Of a stretch of DNA of 64,000 bases, positions 1 through 9,288 are shown in pieces (the first letter of the stretch is position 1; every line of letters begins with the position of its first letter). The notes under the pieces were generated by a model. That model had not been told where the DNA came from. It saw nothing but the letters and a program-made list of their open reading frames with translations, and did not search any database. The translations under genes and the position numbers were made by a program. The stretch is from Clostridium sporogenes (GTDB taxonomy: Bacteria; Bacillota; Clostridia; Clostridiales; Clostridiaceae): the NCBI RefSeq assembly GCF_001020205.1, contig NZ_CP011663.1, positions 620,001 to 684,000 on the forward strand, in the 5' to 3' direction.

Positions 1-151
1 CAATTTTATATAAATGCATAAAAATCATTAAAAATAGTAATATTAAAAATGAGATAGTAACATTTTTCATAAACAGTAATATAATATATATGAAACAAAA
101 GAAAAATAGAATGGACAACCTTTAAAATTTACAGGGAAAGGTGATAAAAAT

Positions 152-574
152 ATGAATGTATTTCATTTACTCCCTATAAGCATATCTTATTTTGAGATTA
201 GTGATATAGAAGAAAAACAGTTAGAAAAAGAATACAAAAAATTTATATCTAATATAAAAAAATTGGATTGCACAGATTTAAATGAGGAAAATTTTACAGC
301 TGAAATTCAATTAGATTTATTTTCTATAGGTTTTAAAGCGAATAAAGAGATTAGTGTATTGCTTATATATAAAAATTATATTTTAGAAAAAAAAGAAATG
401 GATCCATATAATCCATTAAAAAAAATTTGTATAGATACAGGAAATGAAAAATTAAATTTAATATTAGAGTTAGTAAGTTTAAAACCATATAAAATAAAAA
501 TAAGTGGAGATTCCTATGACAAATGTGATAGAAAGTGGGAAGTAAAAAAGTTTAATCAAATTATAGTCTTATAA
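152..574 (+). CDS. hypothetical protein, 140 aa
   Basis: I do not recognise a family. The product is acidic and lysine-rich, has no signal peptide or membrane segment, and is probably cytosolic. The ATG is preceded by a good ribosome binding site (AAAGGTG, about 7 bases upstream). The gene stands alone: nothing is encoded upstream to the window edge, and a strong intrinsic terminator follows at 595-628. The mixed strand/helix composition and ordinary codon use suggest a real gene rather than a chance frame. No function is proposed. Confidence 0.75.
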   Translation: MNVFHLLPISISYFEISDIEEKQLEKEYKKFISNIKKLDCTDLNEENFTAEIQLDLFSIGFKANKEISVLLIYKNYILEKKEMDPYNPLKKICIDTGNEKLNLILELVSLKPYKIKISGDSYDKCDRKWEVKKFNQIIVL

Positions 575-594
575 GCTAAATAAATTGTTTTTAT

Positions 595-628
595 ACTGCT
601 GATAAAATCTTTTGTCAGCAGTTTTTTA
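595..628 (+). terminator. intrinsic terminator after the first gene
   Basis: An inverted repeat CTGCTGATAAAA / TTTTGTCAGCAG with a two-base loop runs straight into a T6 tract. It lies 20 bases after the stop codon of the upstream gene. The dismutase-like gene converges from the other side. Confidence 0.85.
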
Positions 629-686
629 TATTATAATAAAGAAATAATTACTATAGGTTTAAATTTTATCTTAGTTTTAATAAACT

Positions 687-1352
687 TTAATAAAATATGT
701 TTCTGTAATTCATATTTCCATAATTCATAGTATTAGCTAAAATCATATTATGATTTAAAGAATTTATTAAAGTATAGTATATACCTAATCTGCAATTTAT
801 TAAATTCCAGTTTATATTTTGAAGAAAAGTATTCATATATTTTTCTTTATCTGTTCCAAAATCCATAAAATAAGCATGCTCATACACATCCATTATAAGT
901 AAAGGATAGGAAAGCCATAGGGCACCATTATCGTGAGAATCAGAGCCAAAAATGTGAAGTTTATTATCTAAAGGATCTATACCTAGTACAACCCATCCTC
1001 TCATAGTCTTACCAGTTTCTTTAAATAGTTCCGTGAAGTTTTCTACGGAATTAAAATCTTCTAGGAGCTTATCTAATATAGGTCCATTCATAGGAATATA
1101 TCCAGAAGTCATATTTTCAAAATATAATTCATGCAATTTAACTCCGTCTAAGGCATAACTTTCTCCTCGTTTTATACATCTTAATTTGCTAAAAGTGGAA
1201 TTACTATTTTTAAAATCTTCAGAGTTATTAGGTATACTCCAAATTTCATTTAGTTTATTTACATATCCATTATATAATTTATAATGGGCATTTAATTGAT
1301 TCAAACTTATTCCTTTTACATTATTAAAATTATAATCTTTAGCAATTATCAT
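687..1352 (-). CDS. Fe/Mn superoxide dismutase-like protein
   Basis: Likely superoxide dismutase of the Fe/Mn family (superoxide to peroxide and oxygen) in the cytosol. Expected metal ligands are visible: His23 in the N-terminal helix (NAHYKLYNGYVNKL), His74 (LHELYFENM), and Asp155 and His159 in DVYEHAYFMDFG, the family's D-x-W-E-H-A-Y signature with Tyr for Trp. Length (221 aa) is near the usual 200-210. The second-shell Gln, normally in a NQD-type motif, is His140 here (SDSHDNG); His at this site also occurs in some characterised iron enzymes. The Tyr-for-Trp change means activity is likely rather than certain. It is monocistronic and on the minus strand. In an anaerobe it would serve oxygen tolerance. 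Confidence 0.82.
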   Translation of the reverse strand: MIIAKDYNFNNVKGISLNQLNAHYKLYNGYVNKLNEIWSIPNNSEDFKNSNSTFSKLRCIKRGESYALDGVKLHELYFENMTSGYIPMNGPILDKLLEDFNSVENFTELFKETGKTMRGWVVLGIDPLDNKLHIFGSDSHDNGALWLSYPLLIMDVYEHAYFMDFGTDKEKYMNTFLQNINWNLINCRLGIYYTLINSLNHNMILANTMNYGNMNYRNIFY

Positions 1353-1544
1353 TTTAATATCTCCTAAAAAATTTTTCCATCAATATTATTATATTTATAT
1401 AAATAAATTTGGATACTTATATAATCAAAAATGAATACTTTATTAAAAAATAATATAAATATATTTAAAAAATATAAAATTGTGGTAAAATTATAATATG
1501 TTTGTAATTAATTGACAATTATAACCTATTAGGGGGAGAGGAAT

Positions 1545-2384
1545 ATGAGTATTAAAATAACTACTCTGATAGAAGATTCTAAAAATGAAGAAAGTGAATT
1601 GATAGAGGAGCATGGGCTTTCTATGTACATAAATACTCCTAGATGTAATATAATATTTGATACTGGTTCTTCTGGAAACTTTATAAAGAATGCTGACAAA
1701 TTAAATATTAATTTACATGAGACTAATTATATGATACTAAGTCATGCTCATTATGATCATTGCGGAGGCGTAAGAAGTTTTATAGAAAATATAAAATGTT
1801 ATCCAGAATTATATGTAAGTGAAAATTTTTTTGAAAATAGCAATAAATTTAAAATAGGGAAAGAAATAGAAAATAAATATTTAGGTATAGATTTTGATGA
1901 GAAATATTTAACAGATAATGGTATACCTATAAATTATGTTGAGCAAGATATTTTAGAAATAGAACCTAATATATTTATAGTTACAAATTTTAAAGAGGAT
2001 AATAATTTTGAAGAGTTTACATCTAATATGGTAATAAAAAAAGGAGAAGGATATATATTAGATAATTTCAAAGAAGAAGTAGCATTGGTTATAGATACTT
2101 ACAAAGGACTAGTAGTTTTAGTTGGTTGTAGTCATGTGGGAATTATTAATATATTAAATAGTATAAGTAAAAGATTAAATAGAAGAATATATGCTGTATT
2201 AGGAGGAACTCACTTGATTAAATGTGATGAAAATAGAATAAATAAAACTATAGAAGCTTTTAATGAATTAGATATTAGCATTATAGGACTTTCCCATTGC
2301 ACAGGAGAATTTGCTACAATAAAATTGAAAGAATTAGAGGATAGATTTTTCTTAAATAATACAGGGAATATATTAGAAATATAA
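1545..2384 (+). CDS. MBL-fold metallohydrolase
   Basis: Metallo-beta-lactamase-fold hydrolase of the group often annotated as 7,8-dihydropterin-6-yl-methyl-4-(ribofuranosyl)aminobenzene-5'-phosphate synthase-like. The zinc-binding motif SHAHYDHCGG lies near residue 65-74. Further metal-ligand candidates are the Cys/His of VGCSHVGI near residue 195 and GLSHCTGE near residue 250. FDTGSSG near residue 40 is the strand preceding the active site. It has no signal peptide, so it is cytosolic. The ribosome binding site is strong (AGGGGGAGAGG). It is monocistronic and followed by its own terminator. The substrate cannot be told from sequence. Confidence 0.85.
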   Translation: MSIKITTLIEDSKNEESELIEEHGLSMYINTPRCNIIFDTGSSGNFIKNADKLNINLHETNYMILSHAHYDHCGGVRSFIENIKCYPELYVSENFFENSNKFKIGKEIENKYLGIDFDEKYLTDNGIPINYVEQDILEIEPNIFIVTNFKEDNNFEEFTSNMVIKKGEGYILDNFKEEVALVIDTYKGLVVLVGCSHVGIINILNSISKRLNRRIYAVLGGTHLIKCDENRINKTIEAFNELDISIIGLSHCTGEFATIKLKELEDRFFLNNTGNILEI

Positions 2385-2440
2385 AGCTATAGGAATAGAT
2401 ATTAAGTTTTTAATTTATCTATTCCTATAGCTTATTTTTA
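2384..2440. terminator. intrinsic terminator, possibly bidirectional
   Basis: AAGCTATAGGAATAGAT pairs perfectly with ATCTATTCCTATAGCTT (17 bp), followed by an interrupted T run. It starts at the last base of the MBL gene. Confidence 0.85.
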
Positions 2441-2575
2441 TCCCATGACTATCCGTTCTTTATTCTCATTTTTTTCAAAATGGAAGTAAAGAGCGTGTAC
2501 ATCCCTAGATAACGATTTCTAAGCTTTAGAGGAAGTAAAAACTTCCTCTGAAGCTTAGAAATATGTTTATACTCT
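2439..2575 (-). repeat. R1 dispersed two-hairpin repeat, copy 1
   Basis: Copy of a dispersed element also found at 33410-33541, 57425-57500 and 62897-63080. Read on the minus strand it forms a first hairpin (AAGCTTCAGAGGAAGT / ACTTCCTCTAAAGCTT), a linker resembling GTTATCTAGGGATGT, and a second hairpin closed by CGCTCTTTA / TAAAGAACG. Stem bases differ from other copies in a compensated way. No ORF is present. Confidence 0.8.
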
Positions 2576-2610
2576 TAAATTTAAAGTATAAAAGTATATT
2601 TAATTTATTA

Positions 2611-2910
2611 TTAAACTTCTTTATAATCTACATCAATTACATTTTTTTCAGAAATATCAGGTATATCATTAGGAGATAAATTATCAAATTTCTCAAAGGT
2701 TTTTCCTTTATTTTTTCTATTATTAAAGCCTTTTTTATTTATCTTCCATGATTTTATATAATTAACTAATTTATATATCCCGAACAATACTAAACCTGCT
2801 ACTACAACTATAGGAAGTACAGAAAAAATTAAAAAATTAGCTAAAAATAAGATTAATATAAACAACAAAACTCCACTTATCTTCCAAGAATTATTGCTTG
2901 TAAATGGCAT
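2611..2910 (-). CDS. small membrane protein, 99 aa
   Basis: Unrecognised small membrane protein. Two closely spaced hydrophobic segments (about residues 12-32 and 33-52) are followed by a basic stretch (KSWKINKKGFNNRKNKGK) and an acidic tail ending in DVDYKEV. This fits an N-terminal membrane hairpin with a cytoplasmic tail. The ribosome binding site AAGGAGATCG precedes the ATG. It is flanked by an R1 repeat on its 3' side and the 1-kb repeat nest on its 5' side. No function can be assigned. Confidence 0.65.
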   Translation of the reverse strand: MPFTSNNSWKISGVLLFILILFLANFLIFSVLPIVVVAGLVLFGIYKLVNYIKSWKINKKGFNNRKNKGKTFEKFDNLSPNDIPDISEKNVIDVDYKEV

Positions 2911-3019
2911 AAAAAACGATCTCCTTTTATATAAATTTAATTTATAATTTATTATATCATAATAGAAAAAACAAATAATATAATTTATCTTAAGATTGTA
3001 TTAACAAAGTATTAATATA

Positions 3020-3126
3020 AGGAAATTATGACTTAACAACCTTTAAAGGTTGTTATAATAATTTCCTACTGGGAGAAAACCCACAAAAGGATGATTTTGT
3101 TCCGATACTCTACACAAAATCTTTAA
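3020..3126 (+). repeat. R2 repeat, internally deleted copy
   Basis: It begins GGAAATTATGACTTA and ends with a segment aligning to the R2 right end (AATTTCCTA...GGG...CACAAAAGGATGATTTT...CAAAATC). The centre of the full-length R2 elements at 3606-3976 and 22138-22472 is missing. An internal palindrome (AACAACCTTTAAAGGTTGTT) sits near the left end. Confidence 0.6.
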
Positions 3127-3605
3127 TTATAATATTTATGCTAAGTTAATTATTGATTTAAAAATTATAAGATTAAATTTTAATTTAATATAGATGAGTT
3201 CAAAAAAGCCATAGCGCCGCCGGAGGCTTTCTATAAAAATTAGTATTTAGTTTTATGTGAAAAATTTTAAGTTTAATTAAACATAATTGGCGTAGCAATT
3301 ATAATTGAATTGGAATTTATAGAGGCAGTAAGAAGTAAGAAGTAAGAGTTATGGATAAAATTCATAGAGTTTTTTATAGTTTAGTATACTTATTAACTAG
3401 TCCATCTTAACTATTACTTATTCATAACCTATCCACTATTAAATTTGTTTGCTATCTCAAATGGTTTAAATTGTAGGTGCATACATTATAAATCTTATGA
3501 AAATATAGTCTTTTGACATGCTCCCGCATTAATTTCCTATGGAAAATTTTTTGAAGTCCTTACTATAAAAATATAAATAACTTAAAGTTTTTTTTACCAC
3601 TTATA
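3127..3605. other. gene-free part of the repeat nest
   Basis: No convincing ORF is present. The segment 3190-3240 contains an unusually GC-rich patch (GCGCCGCCGGAGGC) for this genome. The stretch 3510-3560 resembles fragments of the R2 right end (AATTTCCTATGGAAAATTT). I read the region 2940-3976 as accumulated repeat elements. Confidence 0.5.
3333..3440. repeat. R5 short intergenic inverted repeat, copy 1
   Basis: Imperfect inverted repeat with left arm around GTAAGAGTTATGGAT and right arm around TTATTCATAACCTATCCACT. It resembles the element at 48199-48303 (GTGGATAGTTAAGAGTTA / TAACTAAAAACTATTCACT). Non-coding. Confidence 0.5.
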
Positions 3606-3976
3606 AAAAATTTAAACACCATAAAAAGGATGCTATAATTGTGGATTTTACATAACAGAGTGGAGTAAAATCTTCCTTTTGTACTTTCCCTTCCCCATAG
3701 GAAATTTTCTTTAAGGAGTTATAGCTCCCCTTGGTTTTAAAATAGGGATATGTGGTGTAAAAGGCATTTGAACAAAACTAGAGATTCTTAGTTATTTTTG
3801 CAAAATATATGTATGTTCTAAATTATTGTTCGAACGTTCAGTGAGTTATAATTTGGAACCATATATTTTAAGCAAAAATAACTTAGAATCTCTTATTGAA
3901 GTGAGTTGCCTTTGTAACCGCATATCCCTTTTTTAAACCAAGGATAGTATAACCCCTTTTAATTCGTAATTTCCTT
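3606..3976 (-). repeat. R2 long palindromic repeat, full copy 1
   Basis: About 370 bases. Its reverse complement aligns with 22138-22472: the left end GGAAATTACGA, an AAAAAAGGGATATGCGG block, a long nested inverted repeat (AAGAGATTCTAAGTTATTTTTGC and its complement), a CCACATATCCCT block, and a right end around GGAAGATTTTACTCCACT and GTAAAATCCACAATTATA. Internal sequence differs but stays palindromic. No transposase ORF lies inside. Confidence 0.75.
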
Positions 3977-3977
3977 A

Positions 3978-4442
3978 TTATATGTCTATGTTTCTGTCTA
4001 TTAGTTGGGATAAAGAAATGAATGTATCCGTTCTTTGTATGCCTTCAACTCTTTGTATTTTATTCATTAATAAATCTTGTAAATGAGTTATGCTCTGACA
4101 TATTACTTTTACAAATATAGAATATTGGCCTGTTGTGTAATGGAGTTCTGTTATTTCTTTAATTTCGTTTAATTCTTTTAATACGGAATTAAAGTAAGAG
4201 GCTTTATCTAAATAAATTCCTATGAAACAGCAAACATCATAGCCCAGTTTAGAATTATCTATTATAAGTTTTGTACCTTTTATTATGCCTATGTCATGCA
4301 TTTTTTTCATTCTAACATGTATAGTACCACCACTAACATGACATTTTCTAGCTATTTCTAAAAAAGGGGTTCTAGAATCTTTAATTAAAATTTCAAGAAT
4401 TTGTAAATCTAGTTCGTCTAAACCATCTATATTTAAATCCAT
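3978..4442 (-). CDS. Lrp/AsnC family transcriptional regulator
   Basis: Feast/famine regulator. An N-terminal winged-helix DNA-binding domain (residues about 8-65; LDLQILEILIKDSRTPFLEI, then the recognition helix region VSGGTIHVRMKKM) is followed by a linker and a C-terminal RAM/AsnC ligand-binding domain (about 70-150; LHYTTGQYSIFVKVIC). Length 154 aa is typical. It is monocistronic, with a repeat element immediately after the stop. The ligand is probably an amino acid, but target genes are not evident. It points away from the membrane-protein gene at 4981. Confidence 0.92.
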   Translation of the reverse strand: MDLNIDGLDELDLQILEILIKDSRTPFLEIARKCHVSGGTIHVRMKKMHDIGIIKGTKLIIDNSKLGYDVCCFIGIYLDKASYFNSVLKELNEIKEITELHYTTGQYSIFVKVICQSITHLQDLLMNKIQRVEGIQRTDTFISLSQLIDRNIDI

Positions 4443-4763
4443 ATGAGCACCTCCAAGTTATGATTAGTTTAATTAAACACATATACTTTTATCTTATTAC
4501 ATTATAAATATTATACCAGAAAAAATTATGAATTTGTTAAAATTTGAAACTTTATTTTATTAATAATTTTATTAATTGAAAAATAAATGAAGTTTATAGT
4601 ATATATTCCAGTGATAATAACAGTATTAAACTGTTAAAATAACTAAAATTTAAATAATAAAAAATTATAAAATAAAGTAAAATTTAGAAATAGAAGGGTT
4701 ATTTAAAAGTGAAATTTTATTTTTAATATATTTGAAATAATAGGAAAAGAGTTCATATTAAAA

Positions 4764-4806
4764 GAGATTGTAAATTTAGAGGGGGAATTATTTACAATCT
4801 CTTTTA
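4764..4806. terminator. orphan terminator-like hairpin
   Basis: AGAGATTGTAAAT and ATTTACAATCTCT pair perfectly (13 bp), then TTTTATG. It lies between divergent genes with no ORF ending at it, so it may end an unannotated short RNA read rightward from about 4500-4760. The loop contains GAGGGGGA, like a ribosome binding site. Confidence 0.5.
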
Positions 4807-4980
4807 TGTTAAAGTTTTTATTCTTTAATATAATATGTTATTATATTTTATATTGTTACATATTTATAATATAAAATTAATATAAACATTTTCAAGTAAA
4901 AGTATTTATATTAATATATTGATATATTATATGAAATATATAATAATAGTATAGTATCAAATTTTTAAGGAGGGAATGTT

Positions 4981-5340
4981 ATGCCAGTTTGGTTAAAATT
5001 TGCATTACAAATACTTTTCTTTTCTATTATTGTTATAATTGGTTATACAGCTCTTAAAGTTTATGTTTTAGACAAAATCAATATTAACAAATGGTTGGTA
5101 TTTGCATTATCTATATTTATATTAATTTTTCCTGCATTAATAAAATTCAATATTAATGGTACTATATGGCAGTATGTTCAATCTGCTATAGTAATAATCC
5201 TTACATTATGGTTTTTAGATTTAATGGGTATAGGAGCAGGAAGTAGGGCAAAAAAGAAAAAGAATGATGTAGTTATTAGACCTAAAGCTAAGCCAAATCG
5301 AGCAAAAAATATTAAAAAACAAAATAATAAAAAGAAGTAA
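4981..5340 (+). CDS. small membrane protein with basic tail, 119 aa
   Basis: Unrecognised integral membrane protein. Three hydrophobic segments are visible (about residues 8-28, 40-58 and 64-84), followed by a strongly basic, probably cytoplasmic tail rich in Lys and Asn (RAKKKKNDVVIRPKAKPNRA then further lysines). The ribosome binding site is strong (AAGGAGGGA). It is monocistronic and followed by a terminator at 5364-5404. The basic tail could contact nucleic acid or phospholipid, but that is only a guess. Confidence 0.75.
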   Translation: MPVWLKFALQILFFSIIVIIGYTALKVYVLDKININKWLVFALSIFILIFPALIKFNINGTIWQYVQSAIVIILTLWFLDLMGIGAGSRAKKKKNDVVIRPKAKPNRAKNIKKQNNKKK

Positions 5341-5363
5341 ATATTGCTTAAGTTTTATATAAA

Positions 5364-5404
5364 AGCACACTAAAATCTAGTTTTAGAGGTTAGTGTGTTT
5401 TTTA
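5364..5404 (+). terminator. intrinsic terminator
   Basis: The inverted repeat AGCACACTAA / TTAGTGTGTT (one mismatch) ends in a T6 run, 24 bases after the upstream stop codon. Confidence 0.8.
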
Positions 5405-5880
5405 GTTTTTATAAATATATTTAAGGTTGAATTGTATATAATTAATTTTTAAATTTAGTATTTATTACTATAAATACTTTTTAATATACTTATATTTTAA
5501 AGGTAGCATTTAATTGTAAATTATATAATTATTACAATGATATAATAATATATGAAATTATTATGAATTTCTAAACTTTATAATAATACATAATAATGCA
5601 TAAAAATAACTTATCGCAATTATAAATAAAATTTATAATTGATTTTGGAAGTTAACTAAATTTAATCTTAAATCCAGAAAGAAATAGGAAGAATTATAAA
5701 AATAAATTAAGAAAAATAACAAAAAGAGTAATGTAATTTTATTAAAAGGCTGTATTTTTATGAATTTACTAATTTAAATAAAAATATTGGGAGTTTAAAA
5801 AAGATATTTTTTATTTTTAAAAAAAATTATAAAAACTTAGTATATAAATTTTATTGTTTACCTCCATTTTTTTACTATAT
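5405..5880. other. gene-free AT-rich stretch
   Basis: I see no ORF with a ribosome binding site, no known riboswitch and no strong hairpin between the terminator at 5404 and the promoter at 5889. Confidence 0.5.
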
Positions 5881-5888
5881 TAAAAGGA

Positions 5889-5916
5889 TTGACAAAATTA
5901 TAACCCAATATAAAAT
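5889..5916 (+). promoter_or_regulatory. sigma-A-type promoter for the first APC permease
   Basis: TTGACA, a 16-base spacer, then TAAAAT. It lies about 55 bases upstream of the permease start codon, leaving a short leader with the ribosome binding site GGAGGTTGGGGGG. Confidence 0.6.
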
Positions 5917-5970
5917 ATAAAGTAGCAAAGCTTCTTGTTATGAAGTTGGAGGTTGGGGGGAACTTGAAAA

Positions 5971-7344
5971 ATGGATAATGAAGGTCATAGTCACAAAAAA
6001 ATAGGTCTATTTGGAGCTACTTGTGTAGTTGCAGGGAATATGATTGGGTCTGGCGTATTTATGCTGCCAGCTAGTTTAGCAGCAGTATCAGGTCCAGGAG
6101 CTACCTTAGTAGCATGGTTAATTACAGGTATAGGATCTATATTTATGGCTTTATCCTGTGCTAGATTAGGAAGTAGAATTCCTAAAACAGGTGGACCATA
6201 TGAATTTGGTAAATTAGCCTTTGGGGATTTTATAGGATTTTTAAATGCTTGGCTTTATTGGAGTGCTACATGGATATCTAATGCAGCAATTATAATAGCT
6301 ATAGGAAGTTATGCATCCTATTTAATACCAGCTTTAAATAATGGATTTAACGCACTTTTGTTTAATAGTTCTATATTATGGATATTTACTTTTTTAAATG
6401 TTAAGGGAGCTAAGGAGGCGGCAAGTTTTGAAACTGTTATTACGGTATTTAAATTTTTAGTATTTATATTCTTTATAATATTTGCAGCTGCTCATTTTAA
6501 TATGGGAAATATTACACCAATGATGCCAAAGGGAAAAGGATTGAGCACATTACCATTAGCTGCAACTACTACATTATGGGCTTTTACGGGTTTTGAATCT
6601 TCTGCAGTAGGTGCTGGAACAATTAAAGATCCAGAAAAAAATATAAGTAGAAGTACTATATTAGGCTTGGTTATAACAATTCTTTTTTATGTTGCAATAA
6701 GCTTTTTTGCCATGGGGGCTATACCACAGGATGTCTTAGCTAAGAGTCCTTCACCAATGACGGATATATTAGCTCAATTCTTTGGTGGTGGAGTAGTAAA
6801 AGTATTTAATTTAGCTATAGTTATAACTATATTAGGAACTATTGCAGGGTGGATTATGATTGCAGGACAGATGAGCTATGCAGTAGCTAAGGATGGATTA
6901 TTTCCAGCAGTATTTGCAAAGTTACACTCCAAGTATAAAACTCCTTATAAGGGATTAATAATAAATGCTATATTAACTAATATATTATTAATATTAAATT
7001 CATCAAAGGGAATGGTATCTGCCTATAATTTTATGATACTTTTAGCTACATTATCATATTTACCGGTTTATGCTACTACATCTGCATCAGATATATTATT
7101 ATTATTTAAATGTAGGGGACAATTAACTGTAGGCAAATTTATAAAGATAGCTATTATACCATTAATAGGATTTACCTATGCTTGTTGGGCAATATACGGT
7201 TCAGGAGCTGAAACAGTACTATACGGATTTATGTTAATGTTAGCAGGGGTTCCATTTTATATATATATGAAGTTGAAAAATAAAAAAGATATTTCTAAAG
7301 CTGATATAGATATAGATAATATTGTTCAATGTTCCAATGAGTAA
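5971..7344 (+). CDS. APC-family amino acid permease/antiporter (paralog 1)
   Basis: Twelve-helix APC-superfamily transporter of the basic amino acid/polyamine antiporter type (AdiC/CadB-like). The first helix carries VVAGNMIGSGVFMLP, matching the substrate-binding GxxxGSG unwound segment of AdiC-type exchangers. FTGFESSAV near residue 212 is the conserved helix-6 region, also part of the binding site. Length 457 aa is normal. The next gene, at 7837, is a close paralog, but a terminator separates them, so they are separate units. Likely role: exchange of an amino acid for its decarboxylation or deamination product. The substrate is unproven. Confidence 0.9.
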   Translation: MDNEGHSHKKIGLFGATCVVAGNMIGSGVFMLPASLAAVSGPGATLVAWLITGIGSIFMALSCARLGSRIPKTGGPYEFGKLAFGDFIGFLNAWLYWSATWISNAAIIIAIGSYASYLIPALNNGFNALLFNSSILWIFTFLNVKGAKEAASFETVITVFKFLVFIFFIIFAAAHFNMGNITPMMPKGKGLSTLPLAATTTLWAFTGFESSAVGAGTIKDPEKNISRSTILGLVITILFYVAISFFAMGAIPQDVLAKSPSPMTDILAQFFGGGVVKVFNLAIVITILGTIAGWIMIAGQMSYAVAKDGLFPAVFAKLHSKYKTPYKGLIINAILTNILLILNSSKGMVSAYNFMILLATLSYLPVYATTSASDILLLFKCRGQLTVGKFIKIAIIPLIGFTYACWAIYGSGAETVLYGFMLMLAGVPFYIYMKLKNKKDISKADIDIDNIVQCSNE

Positions 7345-7470
7345 GATGTAAATGGAAGACTATAGTTAGTTAATAATATAAAGAAAAATTTTAAAAATTA
7401 AATTTATTAAAATAGATTTTAAATAAAGTATTTTATATATATTTACTTAAAATTTAATAATCAAGGAATA

Positions 7471-7518
7471 AAAAGCTATGAATTTTGAAATATAATATTT
7501 TGAATTCATAGCTTTTTA
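7471..7518 (+). terminator. intrinsic terminator between the two permeases
   Basis: AAAAGCTATGAATT pairs with AATTCATAGCTTTTT. Nearly the same hairpin recurs at 41543-41590 after the YtrA-type ABC operon. Confidence 0.8.
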
Positions 7519-7836
7519 CTTTAAAAACCACATTTGTATTTTATATACAATATACAGAATTTTTTTATATTGATAGTTAATTGAATATAGTAGATTAAAA
7601 GATAATAATTAAAATTAAAAAATATATTTTATAATATTGAATGCTTTTAAATAATACGTATTTAGATAATAAAGGAAAATATTTAAGTTTCTTAAAAATG
7701 TATTTATTTTAAAGTAATAATTTTTGCATAAGGAATAAATAATAGTATTAATACAATTTAAATAATTATATGAAAATTTTTTATTATAGTATAGTTTATA
7801 GATTTTTACTAAAGATGATATGAAAGGAGTATTAAT
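7519..7836. other. intergenic leader of the second permease
   Basis: AT-rich, with no supported ORF. It presumably holds the promoter of the second permease gene, whose ribosome binding site is GAAAGGAG before the ATG at 7837. Confidence 0.4.
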
Positions 7837-9186
7837 ATGGAGGGACATGATAAATTAAAAAAAGAAATAGGACTTTTTGTTGCTACATTTATAGTGGCAG
7901 GTAATATAATTGGATCAGGAATATTTATGCTTCCAGCCACTTTAGCGGCGGTGTCAGGACCAGGAGCTACTATGGCAGCTTGGATTATAACTGGCATAGG
8001 TTCTATATTTTTAGCATTATCTTTTGCACGATTAGGATCGAAAATTCCAAAAACAGGAGGTCCTTATCAATATGCTAAAATAGCTTTTGGAGATTTTGTG
8101 GGCTTTATTAATGCATGGCTTTATTGGAGTGCTACATGTATATCTAATGCGGCTATAATAACGGCTATAGGAAGTTATTCTTCAAGTTTAGTTCCAGCTT
8201 TAAAAACTAATGGATTATATGCTTTTTTATATACCTCTGCTATATTGTGGGCATTTAATATATTAAACATTATAGGGGTAAAACAAGCTAGTGCCTTTGA
8301 AACAGTTATAACTATATTTAAACTAGGAGTATTTTTAATTTTTGTAATAATAGGCTTTGCTAATTTTAATCCACAATACATTACTCCTGCTTTTCCAAAG
8401 GGAAAAGGGTTTAGTACAGTGCCTTTAGCAGCAGCAACTACATTATGGGCATTCTCTGGATTTGAGTCCGCTAGTATAGCAGCAGGAGAAATAAAAAGTG
8501 CTGAAAAAAATGTTAAATTGAGTACTATTTATGGACTTTTAATAGCAGTGCTGGTATATTTAGTAATAAGCTTTGTAGCTATGGGTGGATTACCACAAGA
8601 TATGTTAGCAAAAAGTAATTCTCCTATGAGTGATATATTAGCTTTACATTTAAGCAGTAGAGCTGTAAATCTATTTTTATTAGCTATTGTTATAACCATT
8701 TTTGGAACTATAGCAGGGTGGATAATGTTAACAGCTAGAATTTCCTATGCAGCAGCTGTAGATGGAATGTTTCCAGAAGCTTTCGCTAAGATTCATCCTA
8801 AATATAGAACTCCTCACGTAGGGATTATAATAAATGGAATATTAACTAACATTGTTCTTTTTATGAACTATACAGGTTCTATGACTTCTGCTTATAATTT
8901 TATGATTTTATTAGCTACATTAGCATACTTACCTGTATATGCTATAACTAATGCTGCAGATATATTACTTTTATCTAAAAGGGAAGAAAAATTTAATTTA
9001 GGAAATTTTATTATAAATTCCATTGTTCCATTAATAGGATTTATTTATGCTATTTGGGCGGTTTATGGAACAGGTGCTGAGTCTGCTTTATATGGGTTAA
9101 TATTGGGTTTTATAGGTATACCATTTTATATTTATATGAAGATGAAAGACAAAAAACAGTTAGAAAAATTAAGAAAAGAACAATAA
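7837..9186 (+). CDS. APC-family amino acid permease/antiporter (paralog 2)
   Basis: Paralog of the gene at 5971 with extended identity over most helices, including IVAGNIIGSGIFMLP in helix 1 and FSGFESASI in helix 6. The two differ mainly at the loops and termini. It is predicted to have twelve membrane helices; 449 aa is typical. It is transcribed separately after a terminator and about 490 bases of spacer. The duplication suggests two exchangers with related but different substrates or expression. A weak GC-rich hairpin at 9260 may end the transcript. Confidence 0.9.
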   Translation: MEGHDKLKKEIGLFVATFIVAGNIIGSGIFMLPATLAAVSGPGATMAAWIITGIGSIFLALSFARLGSKIPKTGGPYQYAKIAFGDFVGFINAWLYWSATCISNAAIITAIGSYSSSLVPALKTNGLYAFLYTSAILWAFNILNIIGVKQASAFETVITIFKLGVFLIFVIIGFANFNPQYITPAFPKGKGFSTVPLAAATTLWAFSGFESASIAAGEIKSAEKNVKLSTIYGLLIAVLVYLVISFVAMGGLPQDMLAKSNSPMSDILALHLSSRAVNLFLLAIVITIFGTIAGWIMLTARISYAAAVDGMFPEAFAKIHPKYRTPHVGIIINGILTNIVLFMNYTGSMTSAYNFMILLATLAYLPVYAITNAADILLLSKREEKFNLGNFIINSIVPLIGFIYAIWAVYGTGAESALYGLILGFIGIPFYIYMKMKDKKQLEKLRKEQ

Positions 9187-9259
9187 ATTTTGTAGTATAA
9201 TAATATTTTTAATAAAAAAGTGTCATATACTTTATTGTAATGATATAATAATATTGTTG

Positions 9260-9288
9260 AAAGCCCTGTGCAAGAGTACAGGGCTTTA
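9260..9288 (+). terminator. GC-rich hairpin, weak terminator
   Basis: AAAGCCCTGTG / TACAGGGCTTT with a short loop, but only three T residues follow the stem. It lies 74 bases after the second permease. Confidence 0.5.
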
